A DNA stretch of 47,200 nucleotides, taken from the NCBI GenBank assembly GCA_027491165.1, contig JAIXWS010000106.1, positions 1-47,200 on the forward strand. The letters are read 5' to 3'. The DNA is from Sphingobacteriales bacterium. GTDB taxonomy: Bacteria; Bacteroidota; Bacteroidia; Chitinophagales; Chitinophagaceae. The translations under genes and the position numbers were made by a program. Within the stretch, counting starts at the first letter, position 1; every line of letters begins with the position of its first letter. Of the stretch, positions 8,202 through 16,055 are shown piece after piece. A model generated the notes under the pieces. That model worked only from the letters and a program-made list of their open reading frames with translations. It did no database searches and was not told the origin of the DNA.

Positions 8202-9632
8202 TTAGTGATGACTGTTCTCGTGAACAAATTCTTCTAATGATTTCTCATCTTCTTTAGCCATATCTCTCTTATAATTATCTCCTGATGTCTTCAATACAAA
8301 CTTAATCTCGGCTACAGCAACTACAGGGAAATACTTTGCAAACAAGAAGAAGCATGTAAAGAACAAACCGAATGTACCTATGTAGAATCCTACCTCTGGC
8401 CAAGTGGGGCTATAGTAAGTCCAGCTTCCAGGCAAGTAATCTCTATACAGAGAAGTAACGATAATTACAAAACGCTCAAACCACATACCGATATTTACCA
8501 CAATAGACATGATGAAAGTAAAAGGAATGTTACGGCGTAATTTCTTGAACCAAAACAACTGTGGAGAAACCACGTTACAAGTCATCATCGCCCAATAGCT
8601 CCACCAATAAGGGCCAATAATACGCCAGTTAAAAGCATCCTGCTCATAAACAACTTGGCTGTACCAAGCCATAAACAATTCAGTTAAATAGGCAACCCCA
8701 ACGATTGAACCGGTCAAAACAATTACTTTATTCATTGCTTCAATATGGCCCAAAGTGATATACTCTTCAAGACTCAAGATTTTACGCACCAAGATCAACA
8801 AGGTTTGTACCATCGCAAAACCAGAGAAAATCGCACCAGCAACGAAGTAAGGAGGGAAGATTGTTGTGTGCCAACCAGGAATAACAGATGTTGCGAAGTC
8901 AAAAGATACAATCGTATGTACCGAAAGCACAAGTGGTGTAGAAAGACCCGCCAATACTAAGGACAATGACTCGAAACGTTGCCAGTTTTTAGCAGTACCG
9001 GTCCAGCCAAATGAAGCCAAACCATAGGCACGTTTACGGAACTTGGTTTTGGCACGATCACGAATCGTAGCAAAATCAGGTACAAGACCAGAATACCAGA
9101 ACAAAAGCGAAACGGTAAAATAAGTAGATATCGCAAATACGTCCCAAAGAAGTGCTGAGTTAAAATTGGGCCATAATGGACCACGTGTGTTCGGATAAGG
9201 CAATACGAACATCGCATCCCAAACACGACCCATATGGAAGATCGGGAATTGACCTGCACACATTACCGCAAAGATCGTCATCGCCTCAGCAGCACGGTTT
9301 ACACCGGTACGCCAACCTTGGCGGAAGATTAAAAGAATCGCAGAAATCAATGTACCGGCATGACCAATACCTACCCACCATACGAAATTGGTGATATCCC
9401 AACCCCATCCTACAGTGCGGTTAATACCCCAAACACCGATACCGAAATATACCTCCCAAAATACCGAAAAGGCACCAAAGCCCAACAATATCAGTGAGAT
9501 AAAAAATCCGATGTACCACATTTTGCCCGGCTTCTTTTCAATAGGGCTAATAATATCCTCGGTTACTTGGCGATAGGTTTTATTCCCATCAACCAACGGC
9601 TCGCGAACTATGGATTCGTACTTTAAGTGCAT
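8202..9632 (-). CDS. actC: Alternative complex III NrfD-like membrane subunit ActC
   Basis: A 476-residue membrane protein of the NrfD/PsrC family with about 10 hydrophobic segments. In ACIII this subunit carries the quinol-binding site near the periplasmic side and contributes a proposed proton path. Typical stretches are seen: NFVWWVGIGHAGTLISA, FPIFHMGRVWDAMF and LSVHTIVSFDFATSVIPGWH. It begins 85 bases after actB in the same operon. Confidence 0.95.
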   Translation of the reverse strand: MHLKYESIVREPLVDGNKTYRQVTEDIISPIEKKPGKMWYIGFFISLILLGFGAFSVFWEVYFGIGVWGINRTVGWGWDITNFVWWVGIGHAGTLISAILLIFRQGWRTGVNRAAEAMTIFAVMCAGQFPIFHMGRVWDAMFVLPYPNTRGPLWPNFNSALLWDVFAISTYFTVSLLFWYSGLVPDFATIRDRAKTKFRKRAYGLASFGWTGTAKNWQRFESLSLVLAGLSTPLVLSVHTIVSFDFATSVIPGWHTTIFPPYFVAGAIFSGFAMVQTLLILVRKILSLEEYITLGHIEAMNKVIVLTGSIVGVAYLTELFMAWYSQVVYEQDAFNWRIIGPYWWSYWAMMTCNVVSPQLFWFKKLRRNIPFTFIMSIVVNIGMWFERFVIIVTSLYRDYLPGSWTYYSPTWPEVGFYIGTFGLFFTCFFLFAKYFPVVAVAEIKFVLKTSGDNYKRDMAKEDEKSLEEFVHENSHH

Positions 9633-9717
9633 AATTGCTTTTTATTTTTTATTGGCGACTCTTAAAACTATTTTAATCATCGCTTGTCAATGTGTGCTAA
9701 ATCTTTTAAAAAATCTT

Positions 9718-12700
9718 TTATTTCGAATACTTTTCGATCAACTTGCTTTTATTGACCATCATATCGTCTTTGCTTTTGGCAACTACTTTATCTGCGTTTC
9801 TAATTTTAGAAAGGTAGTTTACGTTAGGCAATACGTGTAATTGCTCCAATACATAGAACATACGTTCCTTATCTTCGCTATGACGGATTTTGTAAATTTC
9901 GCTTTCTGGGTCATTTGCGTTACCAAATTTGATACTGTTAGAAGCACAAGCTTGTTGACAAGCCGTTTTCACTGCGTCTCCTTTAAATGGCTCACCCGCT
10001 TTTTTAGCTTCTAACTTGCCTGCTTGTAAACGCTGTACACAGAAAGAACATTTCTCCATCACACCACGGCTACGAACGGTAACGTCTGGGTTTAACACCA
10101 TGCGCGTCAAATCATCATTCATATCGTCACGACGACCGTCTTCGTACAAGTTATCATCGAAGCAATCTGCACCATTCCAATCCATCCAGTTAAAGTGACG
10201 TACTTTATATGGGCAGTTGTTAGCGCAATATTTAGTACCAATACAACGGTTGTAAGTCATTTGGTTTAAACCTTCTGAACTATGGCTGGTTGCATTAACA
10301 GGGCAAACGTTTTCGCAAGGTGCGTTATCACAATGCTGACACATCATGGGCTGGAAAACAGTTTGAACGCTATCTGGATCGTTTGGATTACCGCTGAAAT
10401 AACGATCAATACGAATCCAATGCATTTCCTGTGCTTTTAAAACGTGTGTTTTACCAACAACAGAAATGTTATTCTCTGCTTGACAAGCAATCACACAAGC
10501 CGCACAACCCGTGCAGGTATTCAAGTCAATAGACATTCCCCAATGGATGGCTTCGTGACTTGGTTTTTCGGTATGATCAGGGTATAGTGTTCCTTCGTCA
10601 CGGAATTTCGCATCCATTTCAGGATCATAGCCTTTAGAGGGTGCGTCATGGTGTTCCCAAGGCTTAGTAGTATAATGACCAATTTCTGCATAACGCTCTT
10701 TAAGCAATGCTTCTGGATCTTTACTAAACTCTTCAAGCGTATATTCGTGAATGATGGCACGGCCTTCGTAGCTATGATGCGTTTGTGTAATCGCAACTTC
10801 ATGACGAGAGCTGTCTGGAGTAATTTTTATAGCGGTATTTGCATAATCAAATGTTTGACTGCTGGTATTGAAACGCACAAAGGGGAAGGCGTTTTTACCA
10901 CCTATCAATTTGCCGTTTTTGTCTACGCCACTAGCTGCAGCACGACCAACACCTTTATCGCGGCCATAACCAAATGCAATGGCAACAACATCATTGTGCA
11001 TACCAGGAACAACCACTATGGGCAACAAAATCTCTTTGTTGTTCCAAGTAATTTTAGCTTGTATTTTATTGGCCTCAACTTCAGTTATTGAAGTGAGTTC
11101 TGCGTCAAATTTTTCCTTTGCAGTCTTTGGCGACATACAAATATAGTTGTCCCAAGTAGCCTTTGTAATCGGATCGGGCATTTCTTGCAACCAAGGGTTG
11201 TTACTCCAAGAGCCCCCGCGTCCAATGGCCACAGTAGGATAAAGCACCAATTCCATTTCAGAAGCTTTTGGTGCTGCTGCAATAGCAGCAATTGCTGCAG
11301 ATACATTACCCGCAAAAGATGCACCACCAACACTCATTGTTGCTGGCTCATAAACACCATTTTGTAAAGCAGCATCAAAAGCTGATTGTCCACCCAATTT
11401 TGCTGTCCAATAATTAGACCACATCGTTTGGTAGCTCGTTGAATCACCAGACCAAATCAATAAACTATCTTGAAAAGATCTCGTTTTGAACAAAGGGGCG
11501 ATTGAAGGCTGCATAAAGCTGTAGTAGCCCGTTTTGGGCTCGGCATCACCCCAACTCTCCAACCAATTGTTGTCTGGTGTAACGAGCTTTGATTTTTGTG
11601 CGGTTTCATCCATTCTGTCTGCAAAAGAAACAGAAAGGGCCACTTTTGATAATCCTGCAATAAACTTATCGGCTTCGCAATAATCGTAAGCAGGATTGAC
11701 ATCGTGCATCAATAATGCGCCAACTTTATCGGCATTCATATCGGCAACAAGGTTAACCATATCGGCATCGATACCTTGTTTGTAATGACTTTCTACAGCC
11801 CAGTTAATCGTAGTGCCATTAGCGCCAATTGCACTGTTGATAGCGTTAACCACTAGCTGAACATTTTTATCATTGCTTCCGCAAACGACAAGGCCGTTTC
11901 CTTTTTTAAGATCGGCTGCCGCTTTGTTCAGCAATTCATTTAAATTTTTTCCTAGGTTGGGCGCTGTTCCGTTTGCTATTAATGCATACAAAGCAGCGGC
12001 TACTTTACCCAATTCCGAAGGGCGACAAGTAGCACGATAATCAGCTGCTGCACCAGAAAGAGTATGTGTTGGCTCAATTTGGTAGTGACGCGACATGCTC
12101 AAATGTTTTGCGTTCACTTTACGGCCAGCACTATATTGTTTTGAAAATTCAATTGGAGACAACCAAGTGCCTAAGAAATCGGCGTCAAGGCTAACAATTG
12201 TTTTGGCTTGATCAAAATGATAGGAAGGCAATGATTTTTTGCCATAGCTTTCACTGTTGGCCAACAACATTCCTGAATAAGAAATAGCATCGTACGTAAC
12301 GTGTTTTGCGTTGGGATATTTTGCCAGGAATTTACCAACAACCTCTTTAGTAGTTGGACTAATGATTGTAGAAGTCAATAGGTAAATAGTCTTACCGCTC
12401 GCGGCAGACAAACCCTCGCTTACCATTTTGTCAATATTGGTAAAGGTTTCTTCTTTACCATTGGCCATTGGCTGGCGAAGACGAGTTTTATCATACAAAT
12501 TCAAAACGGCCGCCTGTACACGCGCAGAAGTTGAACCTCCTGTGATGGAAGATTTTGTATTACCGTCTAATTTGATCGGACGACCTTCGCGTGTTTTTAC
12601 CACTACAGCACAATAATCACCGCCATCTACAAAAGTTGATGCATAATAATTGGCTATACCAGGCTGTATATCTTCGGGTTTGATGGCATAAGGGATTACC

Positions 12701-12915
12701 TTACGCACAGGCATTTCGCAACTTGCCGCTACCATGGCAGCAGCAGTGCTAAAACCTAAAAACTTCAAGAAGTCGCGACGAGGCGTCTCTGCTTGTAGCA
12801 AACCGCCACTTATATCAAACGGCAAATCTTCTTTAAACTCATTGGCAACAACCTGTTGGTGTTCAGGTGTTTCGTTAAGCTCTTCAAGACCTTTCCAATA
12901 TTTTTTCTGACTCAT
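9718..12915 (-). CDS. actB: Alternative complex III iron-sulfur subunit ActB (molybdopterin-family fold plus ferredoxin domain)
   Basis: A 1065-residue periplasmic electron-transfer subunit. A twin-arginine-like motif (Arg46-Arg47, RRDFLKFLG) precedes a lipobox-like AASC with Cys66, suggesting Tat export and lipid anchoring. Residues ~75-780 form the molybdopterin oxidoreductase fold that in ActB has lost its cofactor. Residues 790-1000 are a four-cluster ferredoxin domain. Cysteines fall at 801/804/807/811, 859/862/867/871, 891/897/901, 918 and 956/959/986/990, consistent with three [4Fe-4S] and one [3Fe-4S] cluster. ActB passes quinol electrons to the haems of ActA. The start ATG lies 99 bases after the actA stop. 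Confidence 0.96.
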   Translation of the reverse strand: MSQKKYWKGLEELNETPEHQQVVANEFKEDLPFDISGGLLQAETPRRDFLKFLGFSTAAAMVAASCEMPVRKVIPYAIKPEDIQPGIANYYASTFVDGGDYCAVVVKTREGRPIKLDGNTKSSITGGSTSARVQAAVLNLYDKTRLRQPMANGKEETFTNIDKMVSEGLSAASGKTIYLLTSTIISPTTKEVVGKFLAKYPNAKHVTYDAISYSGMLLANSESYGKKSLPSYHFDQAKTIVSLDADFLGTWLSPIEFSKQYSAGRKVNAKHLSMSRHYQIEPTHTLSGAAADYRATCRPSELGKVAAALYALIANGTAPNLGKNLNELLNKAAADLKKGNGLVVCGSNDKNVQLVVNAINSAIGANGTTINWAVESHYKQGIDADMVNLVADMNADKVGALLMHDVNPAYDYCEADKFIAGLSKVALSVSFADRMDETAQKSKLVTPDNNWLESWGDAEPKTGYYSFMQPSIAPLFKTRSFQDSLLIWSGDSTSYQTMWSNYWTAKLGGQSAFDAALQNGVYEPATMSVGGASFAGNVSAAIAAIAAAPKASEMELVLYPTVAIGRGGSWSNNPWLQEMPDPITKATWDNYICMSPKTAKEKFDAELTSITEVEANKIQAKITWNNKEILLPIVVVPGMHNDVVAIAFGYGRDKGVGRAAASGVDKNGKLIGGKNAFPFVRFNTSSQTFDYANTAIKITPDSSRHEVAITQTHHSYEGRAIIHEYTLEEFSKDPEALLKERYAEIGHYTTKPWEHHDAPSKGYDPEMDAKFRDEGTLYPDHTEKPSHEAIHWGMSIDLNTCTGCAACVIACQAENNISVVGKTHVLKAQEMHWIRIDRYFSGNPNDPDSVQTVFQPMMCQHCDNAPCENVCPVNATSHSSEGLNQMTYNRCIGTKYCANNCPYKVRHFNWMDWNGADCFDDNLYEDGRRDDMNDDLTRMVLNPDVTVRSRGVMEKCSFCVQRLQAGKLEAKKAGEPFKGDAVKTACQQACASNSIKFGNANDPESEIYKIRHSEDKERMFYVLEQLHVLPNVNYLSKIRNADKVVAKSKDDMMVNKSKLIEKYSK

Positions 12916-13014
12916 ACTATTTTTTACAAATTAGCGGTTATTGATTTTACTCTTCGCTTTTTGAACAAATATTTTATTAGAACTAATCGATTTTAAATTA
13001 TGGCGTACACCGTA

Positions 13015-14277
13015 TTAGTAGTGACATTTTTGACATTCCAATCCGCCAATATCTTCAACAGTTACACCAGTACGCTTGCCCGCTTTCAACTCGGCATGAT
13101 ATTTAGTGTATAAGCTGTAGTAGTTATTGTTTTCAAATTGAACATTCGTTTGGCGGTGACAATTCACACACCATCCCATAGACAAGGTGCTGTGTTGGTA
13201 TACCTCGTCCATTTCTTCGATGGCACCATGGCAACGCTGACATTGAATTTGACCTACAGCGGTGTGTTGTGCGTGATTGAAATAAACGTGATCGGCAAGG
13301 TTGTGAATTTTTACCCATTCGATAGGCTTAGCAAGGATATTGCCATTAGCGTCGCGTTTGTATTCTTTTTTAACCGGATCCCAACCTGCGTAGTCATATA
13401 ATTTTTGAATTTCAGCTGTGCCATCTATTTTCTTGCCTTCTGCCGTTACCAAAGGATGCTCCGCAGCACCTGTATATTCTGCAATACCCTTGTGGCAATT
13501 CATACAAACGTTAGAAGACGGTATCATTGCTTGTTTGCTTTGTTGCGCACCAGAGTGGCAATACAAACAGTTGATTTGGTTAATGCCTGCGTGAACTTTG
13601 TGTGAGTAGAAAATAGGTTGTTCAGGCATATAGTTTTGTTGACGACCCATTTGAATACCTCCATTAACGACAAAGAAACCCGCACCAATAAACAACACGA
13701 TGGCACCTAGTGCGATTAAGACTTTATGGCGATAAAAAGGAATTTCTTTTTTAAACGGCAAGCCTTCATTTGTAGCGGCTACGCGACGTAAGCTTTTGTT
13801 TACTCTCCAAAGAATAAGCGCCAATCCTAACAAAGACAAAGTAATGAGTGGGTATAACCAACCACCCTCTTCTGTATTATCAGATTCAGAAGCATCATCT
13901 TTCTTTGCGGCTGCTGGCGCCTTAACGCTATTCACATAAGTAACAACAGCATCGATTTCTTCATTGCTTAATGCACCAAAGGCAGTCATTTGGGTTTTAC
14001 CCCATTTGTTGTAAATGTCGTTAGCATATTTATCGCCCGATGCAATAACGGCCGCTGGGTTTTTTACCCATTTGTACAACCATTCTTTACTGGGAACACG
14101 CTTGTCTACTCCCTGCAATGCAGGTCCAGTAGCGTCTTTGAGGGGGTTATGGCAGCTCGCACAATTGGCTTTAAAAATGGCCTGCCCGTCAGGGGCTGCG
14201 AAGGCTGAAAAATTACTGAGCAATAGGATTACAAACAGCGATAAGGCACTTTTTGTAATTTTTCGAATCAATAGCAT
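13015..14277 (-). CDS. actA: Alternative complex III multihaem cytochrome ActA with fused N-terminal cytochrome c domain
   Basis: A 420-residue protein with six CxxCH haem sites. One is in an N-terminal cytochrome c domain (Cys39-Cys42-His43). Five are in the C-terminal pentahaem domain (His241, 262, 350, 374, 419). A signal peptide occupies residues 1-27. Membrane helices near 140-157 and 188-206 separate the two haem domains. In ACIII, ActA wires ActB to the oxidase. The extra N-terminal haem domain could reach the CoxB CuA site (inference). I chose the ATG at 14277; an in-frame GTG at 14292 would add five residues before the signal peptide. First gene of the operon, with a promoter ~60 bases upstream. 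Confidence 0.94.
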   Translation of the reverse strand: MLLIRKITKSALSLFVILLLSNFSAFAAPDGQAIFKANCASCHNPLKDATGPALQGVDKRVPSKEWLYKWVKNPAAVIASGDKYANDIYNKWGKTQMTAFGALSNEEIDAVVTYVNSVKAPAAAKKDDASESDNTEEGGWLYPLITLSLLGLALILWRVNKSLRRVAATNEGLPFKKEIPFYRHKVLIALGAIVLFIGAGFFVVNGGIQMGRQQNYMPEQPIFYSHKVHAGINQINCLYCHSGAQQSKQAMIPSSNVCMNCHKGIAEYTGAAEHPLVTAEGKKIDGTAEIQKLYDYAGWDPVKKEYKRDANGNILAKPIEWVKIHNLADHVYFNHAQHTAVGQIQCQRCHGAIEEMDEVYQHSTLSMGWCVNCHRQTNVQFENNNYYSLYTKYHAELKAGKRTGVTVEDIGGLECQKCHY

Positions 14278-14337
14278 AATATTATCTGACACCGGTGAAT
14301 ATGATTAGAATTAACATTCATTTACACGAAAACGAAG

Positions 14338-14345
14338 CAAAAGTA
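14338..14345 (-). promoter_or_regulatory. Promoter -7 box of the act-cox operon
   Basis: On the minus strand the sequence reads TACTTTTG followed by C, an exact match to TAnnTTTG. Transcription would start near 14334, giving a leader of about 57 bases to the actA ATG. No convincing -33 TTTG at the usual spacing was found. Confidence 0.6.
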
Positions 14346-14542
14346 CAATACAAAAATGAGATTTTATACACATTTTCAAAAAAATATTTCTCAATACAGG
14401 CAAGGCTTTCGGGCCTTTTTTGATATTTATTTTTTCTTATTTGTCATTCGAATGTCAGCAACTTGCTGTGCAGAAATGGCAAATCGATGACAAATCAGAA
14501 TAAACGCATACAAATCAAAACGATAGCACTTTTTACTTTCTG
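14346..14542. other. Non-coding stretch between the actA promoter and a doubtful small ORF
   Basis: AT-rich sequence with no open frame of note. It holds a perfect 10-bp palindrome (CATTCGAATG at 14445-14454) and several partial repeats of the form GATGACAAA. A weak 5-bp hairpin with T run (14402-14421) is present but has no gene to terminate. Nothing here can be assigned a function. Confidence 0.5.
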
Positions 14543-14737
14543 ATGACAAAATTGATGATTTCTGTCAACTTACACTATCGATTATTAAAGAACGCAAATT
14601 GGTTTACTCGATATTTGTTCCCAATTGTTCCTGCCCATCCTGAGAAACCGATATTCTTGATTGAATTGGCGAGGGTGTTGGCCAGCAAGGAAACGCTTGT
14701 CAACGAGAGCGCTAATCGTATGCTGGATATTGCATAA
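14543..14737 (+). CDS. Doubtful small ORF, possibly a gene remnant
   Basis: An ATG-started frame of 64 residues that stops 8 bases before the end of birA, which lies on the other strand. The C-terminal two thirds look protein-like (NWFTRYLFPIVPAHPEKPIF, then a helix-like LIELARVLASKETLV). There is no recognised domain, and no TAnnTTTG box or ribosome site ahead of the start. It could be a true small protein, the tail of a decayed gene, or chance. I do not recognise the family. Confidence 0.25.
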   Translation: MTKLMISVNLHYRLLKNANWFTRYLFPIVPAHPEKPIFLIELARVLASKETLVNESANRMLDIA

Positions 14738-14745
14738 TACAAAAA

Positions 14746-15495
14746 CTACCAAATCCATGAAAAGCTGCCATGAGCGAGCTTTTGAACGGTTCCATTGGGC
14801 AGCTGTACTTGCAAAAAACCCTGTCTACTCACCCCTAAAATTATAACGTCAATTAAAGAGCCTTCTATTCTGATTGACTGACGTTCATTATTCTTAAATA
14901 ACAATCGATTATACTCCTCTACATAGTCTTCAGTAGGCTCCCCCACTAGCCTTTCCACAATTGCTGTACGCGCTAAGAGCATTAGCTCTTCAATAGAAAA
15001 GGCCTTACCGCTTTCCATGAGCAATGAAGTGGCCTGGGGCAAATCTTCAAAATTGCTTTGCAGCACATTGATGCCTAGCCCTATAATAGCATGTGTCCAA
15101 TGATTGCCCCGCAGTGCGTTTTCAATTAAAATGCCCGCTGCCTTTTTGTCATTAACTATAATATCGTTCGGAAATTTGATGCGCACCCTTAAGCCTTGGT
15201 CCAAACTTTGAATAGCCTGTGCCACCGCTACAGACACCGTTGACAAAAAGACAAACTGTTCATCAATAGGGCTCCTAGGCTTCAAAACAATACTCATCAA
15301 TACGGATTGATTATGCGCGGCTTTCCAAGAATTTCCTCTTTGACCACGCCCGGCACTTTGCTCCTTTGCAACGATTGTCAGACCAGCTTGTGCCTTATCG
15401 GCATCTATTATTTTTGCGGCATAATTGTTGGTACTCTCTAAAGTGTCGAAGCGCAATATGGGTGCTTGTAGCACATCTTTAACGTTTGATGACAA
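14746..15495 (-). CDS. birA: Biotin--[acetyl-CoA-carboxylase] ligase (no DNA-binding domain)
   Basis: A 249-residue cytoplasmic enzyme that activates biotin with ATP and attaches it to a lysine of the biotin carboxyl carrier protein. The biotinyl-5'-AMP loop GRGQRGNSW (residues 49-57) and the catalytic KFPNDI...KKAAGILIE segment (about 107-126) are present. A short C-terminal SH3-like domain follows. The N-terminal winged helix of E. coli BirA is missing, so this is a group I ligase without repressor function. It is transcribed divergently from rsfS across a 78-base gap. Confidence 0.95.
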   Translation of the reverse strand: MSSNVKDVLQAPILRFDTLESTNNYAAKIIDADKAQAGLTIVAKEQSAGRGQRGNSWKAAHNQSVLMSIVLKPRSPIDEQFVFLSTVSVAVAQAIQSLDQGLRVRIKFPNDIIVNDKKAAGILIENALRGNHWTHAIIGLGINVLQSNFEDLPQATSLLMESGKAFSIEELMLLARTAIVERLVGEPTEDYVEEYNRLLFKNNERQSIRIEGSLIDVIILGVSRQGFLQVQLPNGTVQKLAHGSFSWIW

Positions 15496-15512
15496 AGTTT
15501 TCTTTAATTTTG
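15485..15512 (+). promoter_or_regulatory. Candidate promoter for rsfS-ftsH
   Basis: TAATTTTG (15505-15512) fits TAnnTTTG, with a TTTG at 15485-15488 spaced 16 bases upstream (shorter than usual). It overlaps the birA start region and lies 61 bases before the rsfS start codon. Confidence 0.45.
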
Positions 15513-15573
15513 AAAGATAAAATTACAACAATTCGTCTTTTTAAGATCTAATCTCATTTAAATAAACCTACGC

Positions 15574-15996
15574 TTGAACAAAACCAAAATCGACACGCTG
15601 GACAAAGCAACCACCGACTCGAAAGCTACCGAAAAACGTAGCCCTCGCCTCAATACCAATAGCAAATTATACAAAACCATTATTGCAGCAATAGAAGACA
15701 AAAAAGGTGAAAATATCATCAGCCTCGACCTGCGCAAAATCGACGAAGCCGTTGCCGATTATTTTATTATTTGCGAAGCGCAATCCCATACTCAAATTCA
15801 CGCCATTGCATCCAATATAGAAAAAGAGGTAAAAGACAATTGCGCCGAAAATGCTTACCACACCCATTATGGTCAACACTGGACCTTACTGGACTATGTA
15901 AATATTGTGGTCCATGTTTTCGACCGAGAGCAGCGTAAATTTTACGACATCGAAGGCCTTTGGGCCGATGCCGTGCACAAAGAACTAGGCAAATAA
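15574..15996 (+). CDS. rsfS: Ribosomal silencing factor RsfS
   Basis: A 140-residue protein of the RsfS/Iojap family, which binds ribosomal protein uL14 on the 50S subunit and blocks joining with 30S under nutrient limitation. Family motifs are present: DYFIICEAQSHTQIHAIA and the terminal HYGQHWTLLDYVNIVVHVFD...RKFYDIEGLWADA. The start is a TTG at 15574: no ATG or GTG occurs earlier in frame (stop codon at 15559), and no Met occurs within the first half of the protein. The N-terminal ~30 residues are a polar extension. ftsH follows 59 bases after the stop, as often seen in Bacteroidota. Confidence 0.95.
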   Translation: MNKTKIDTLDKATTDSKATEKRSPRLNTNSKLYKTIIAAIEDKKGENIISLDLRKIDEAVADYFIICEAQSHTQIHAIASNIEKEVKDNCAENAYHTHYGQHWTLLDYVNIVVHVFDREQRKFYDIEGLWADAVHKELGK

Positions 15997-16055
15997 AGCA
16001 GCAAATTTTTACAGTACCTTATTCATTTTATCAAAGGCAAAAAGCCTCCCGTACA

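Noticed and set aside
14402-14421. 5-bp hairpin with T run upstream of actA
   Set aside because: Stem is too short and no plus-strand gene ends there; upstream of the operon promoter, so it cannot terminate actA transcription.
14445-14454. CATTCGAATG palindrome
   Set aside because: A single 10-bp palindrome with no matching copies; not enough to call an operator.
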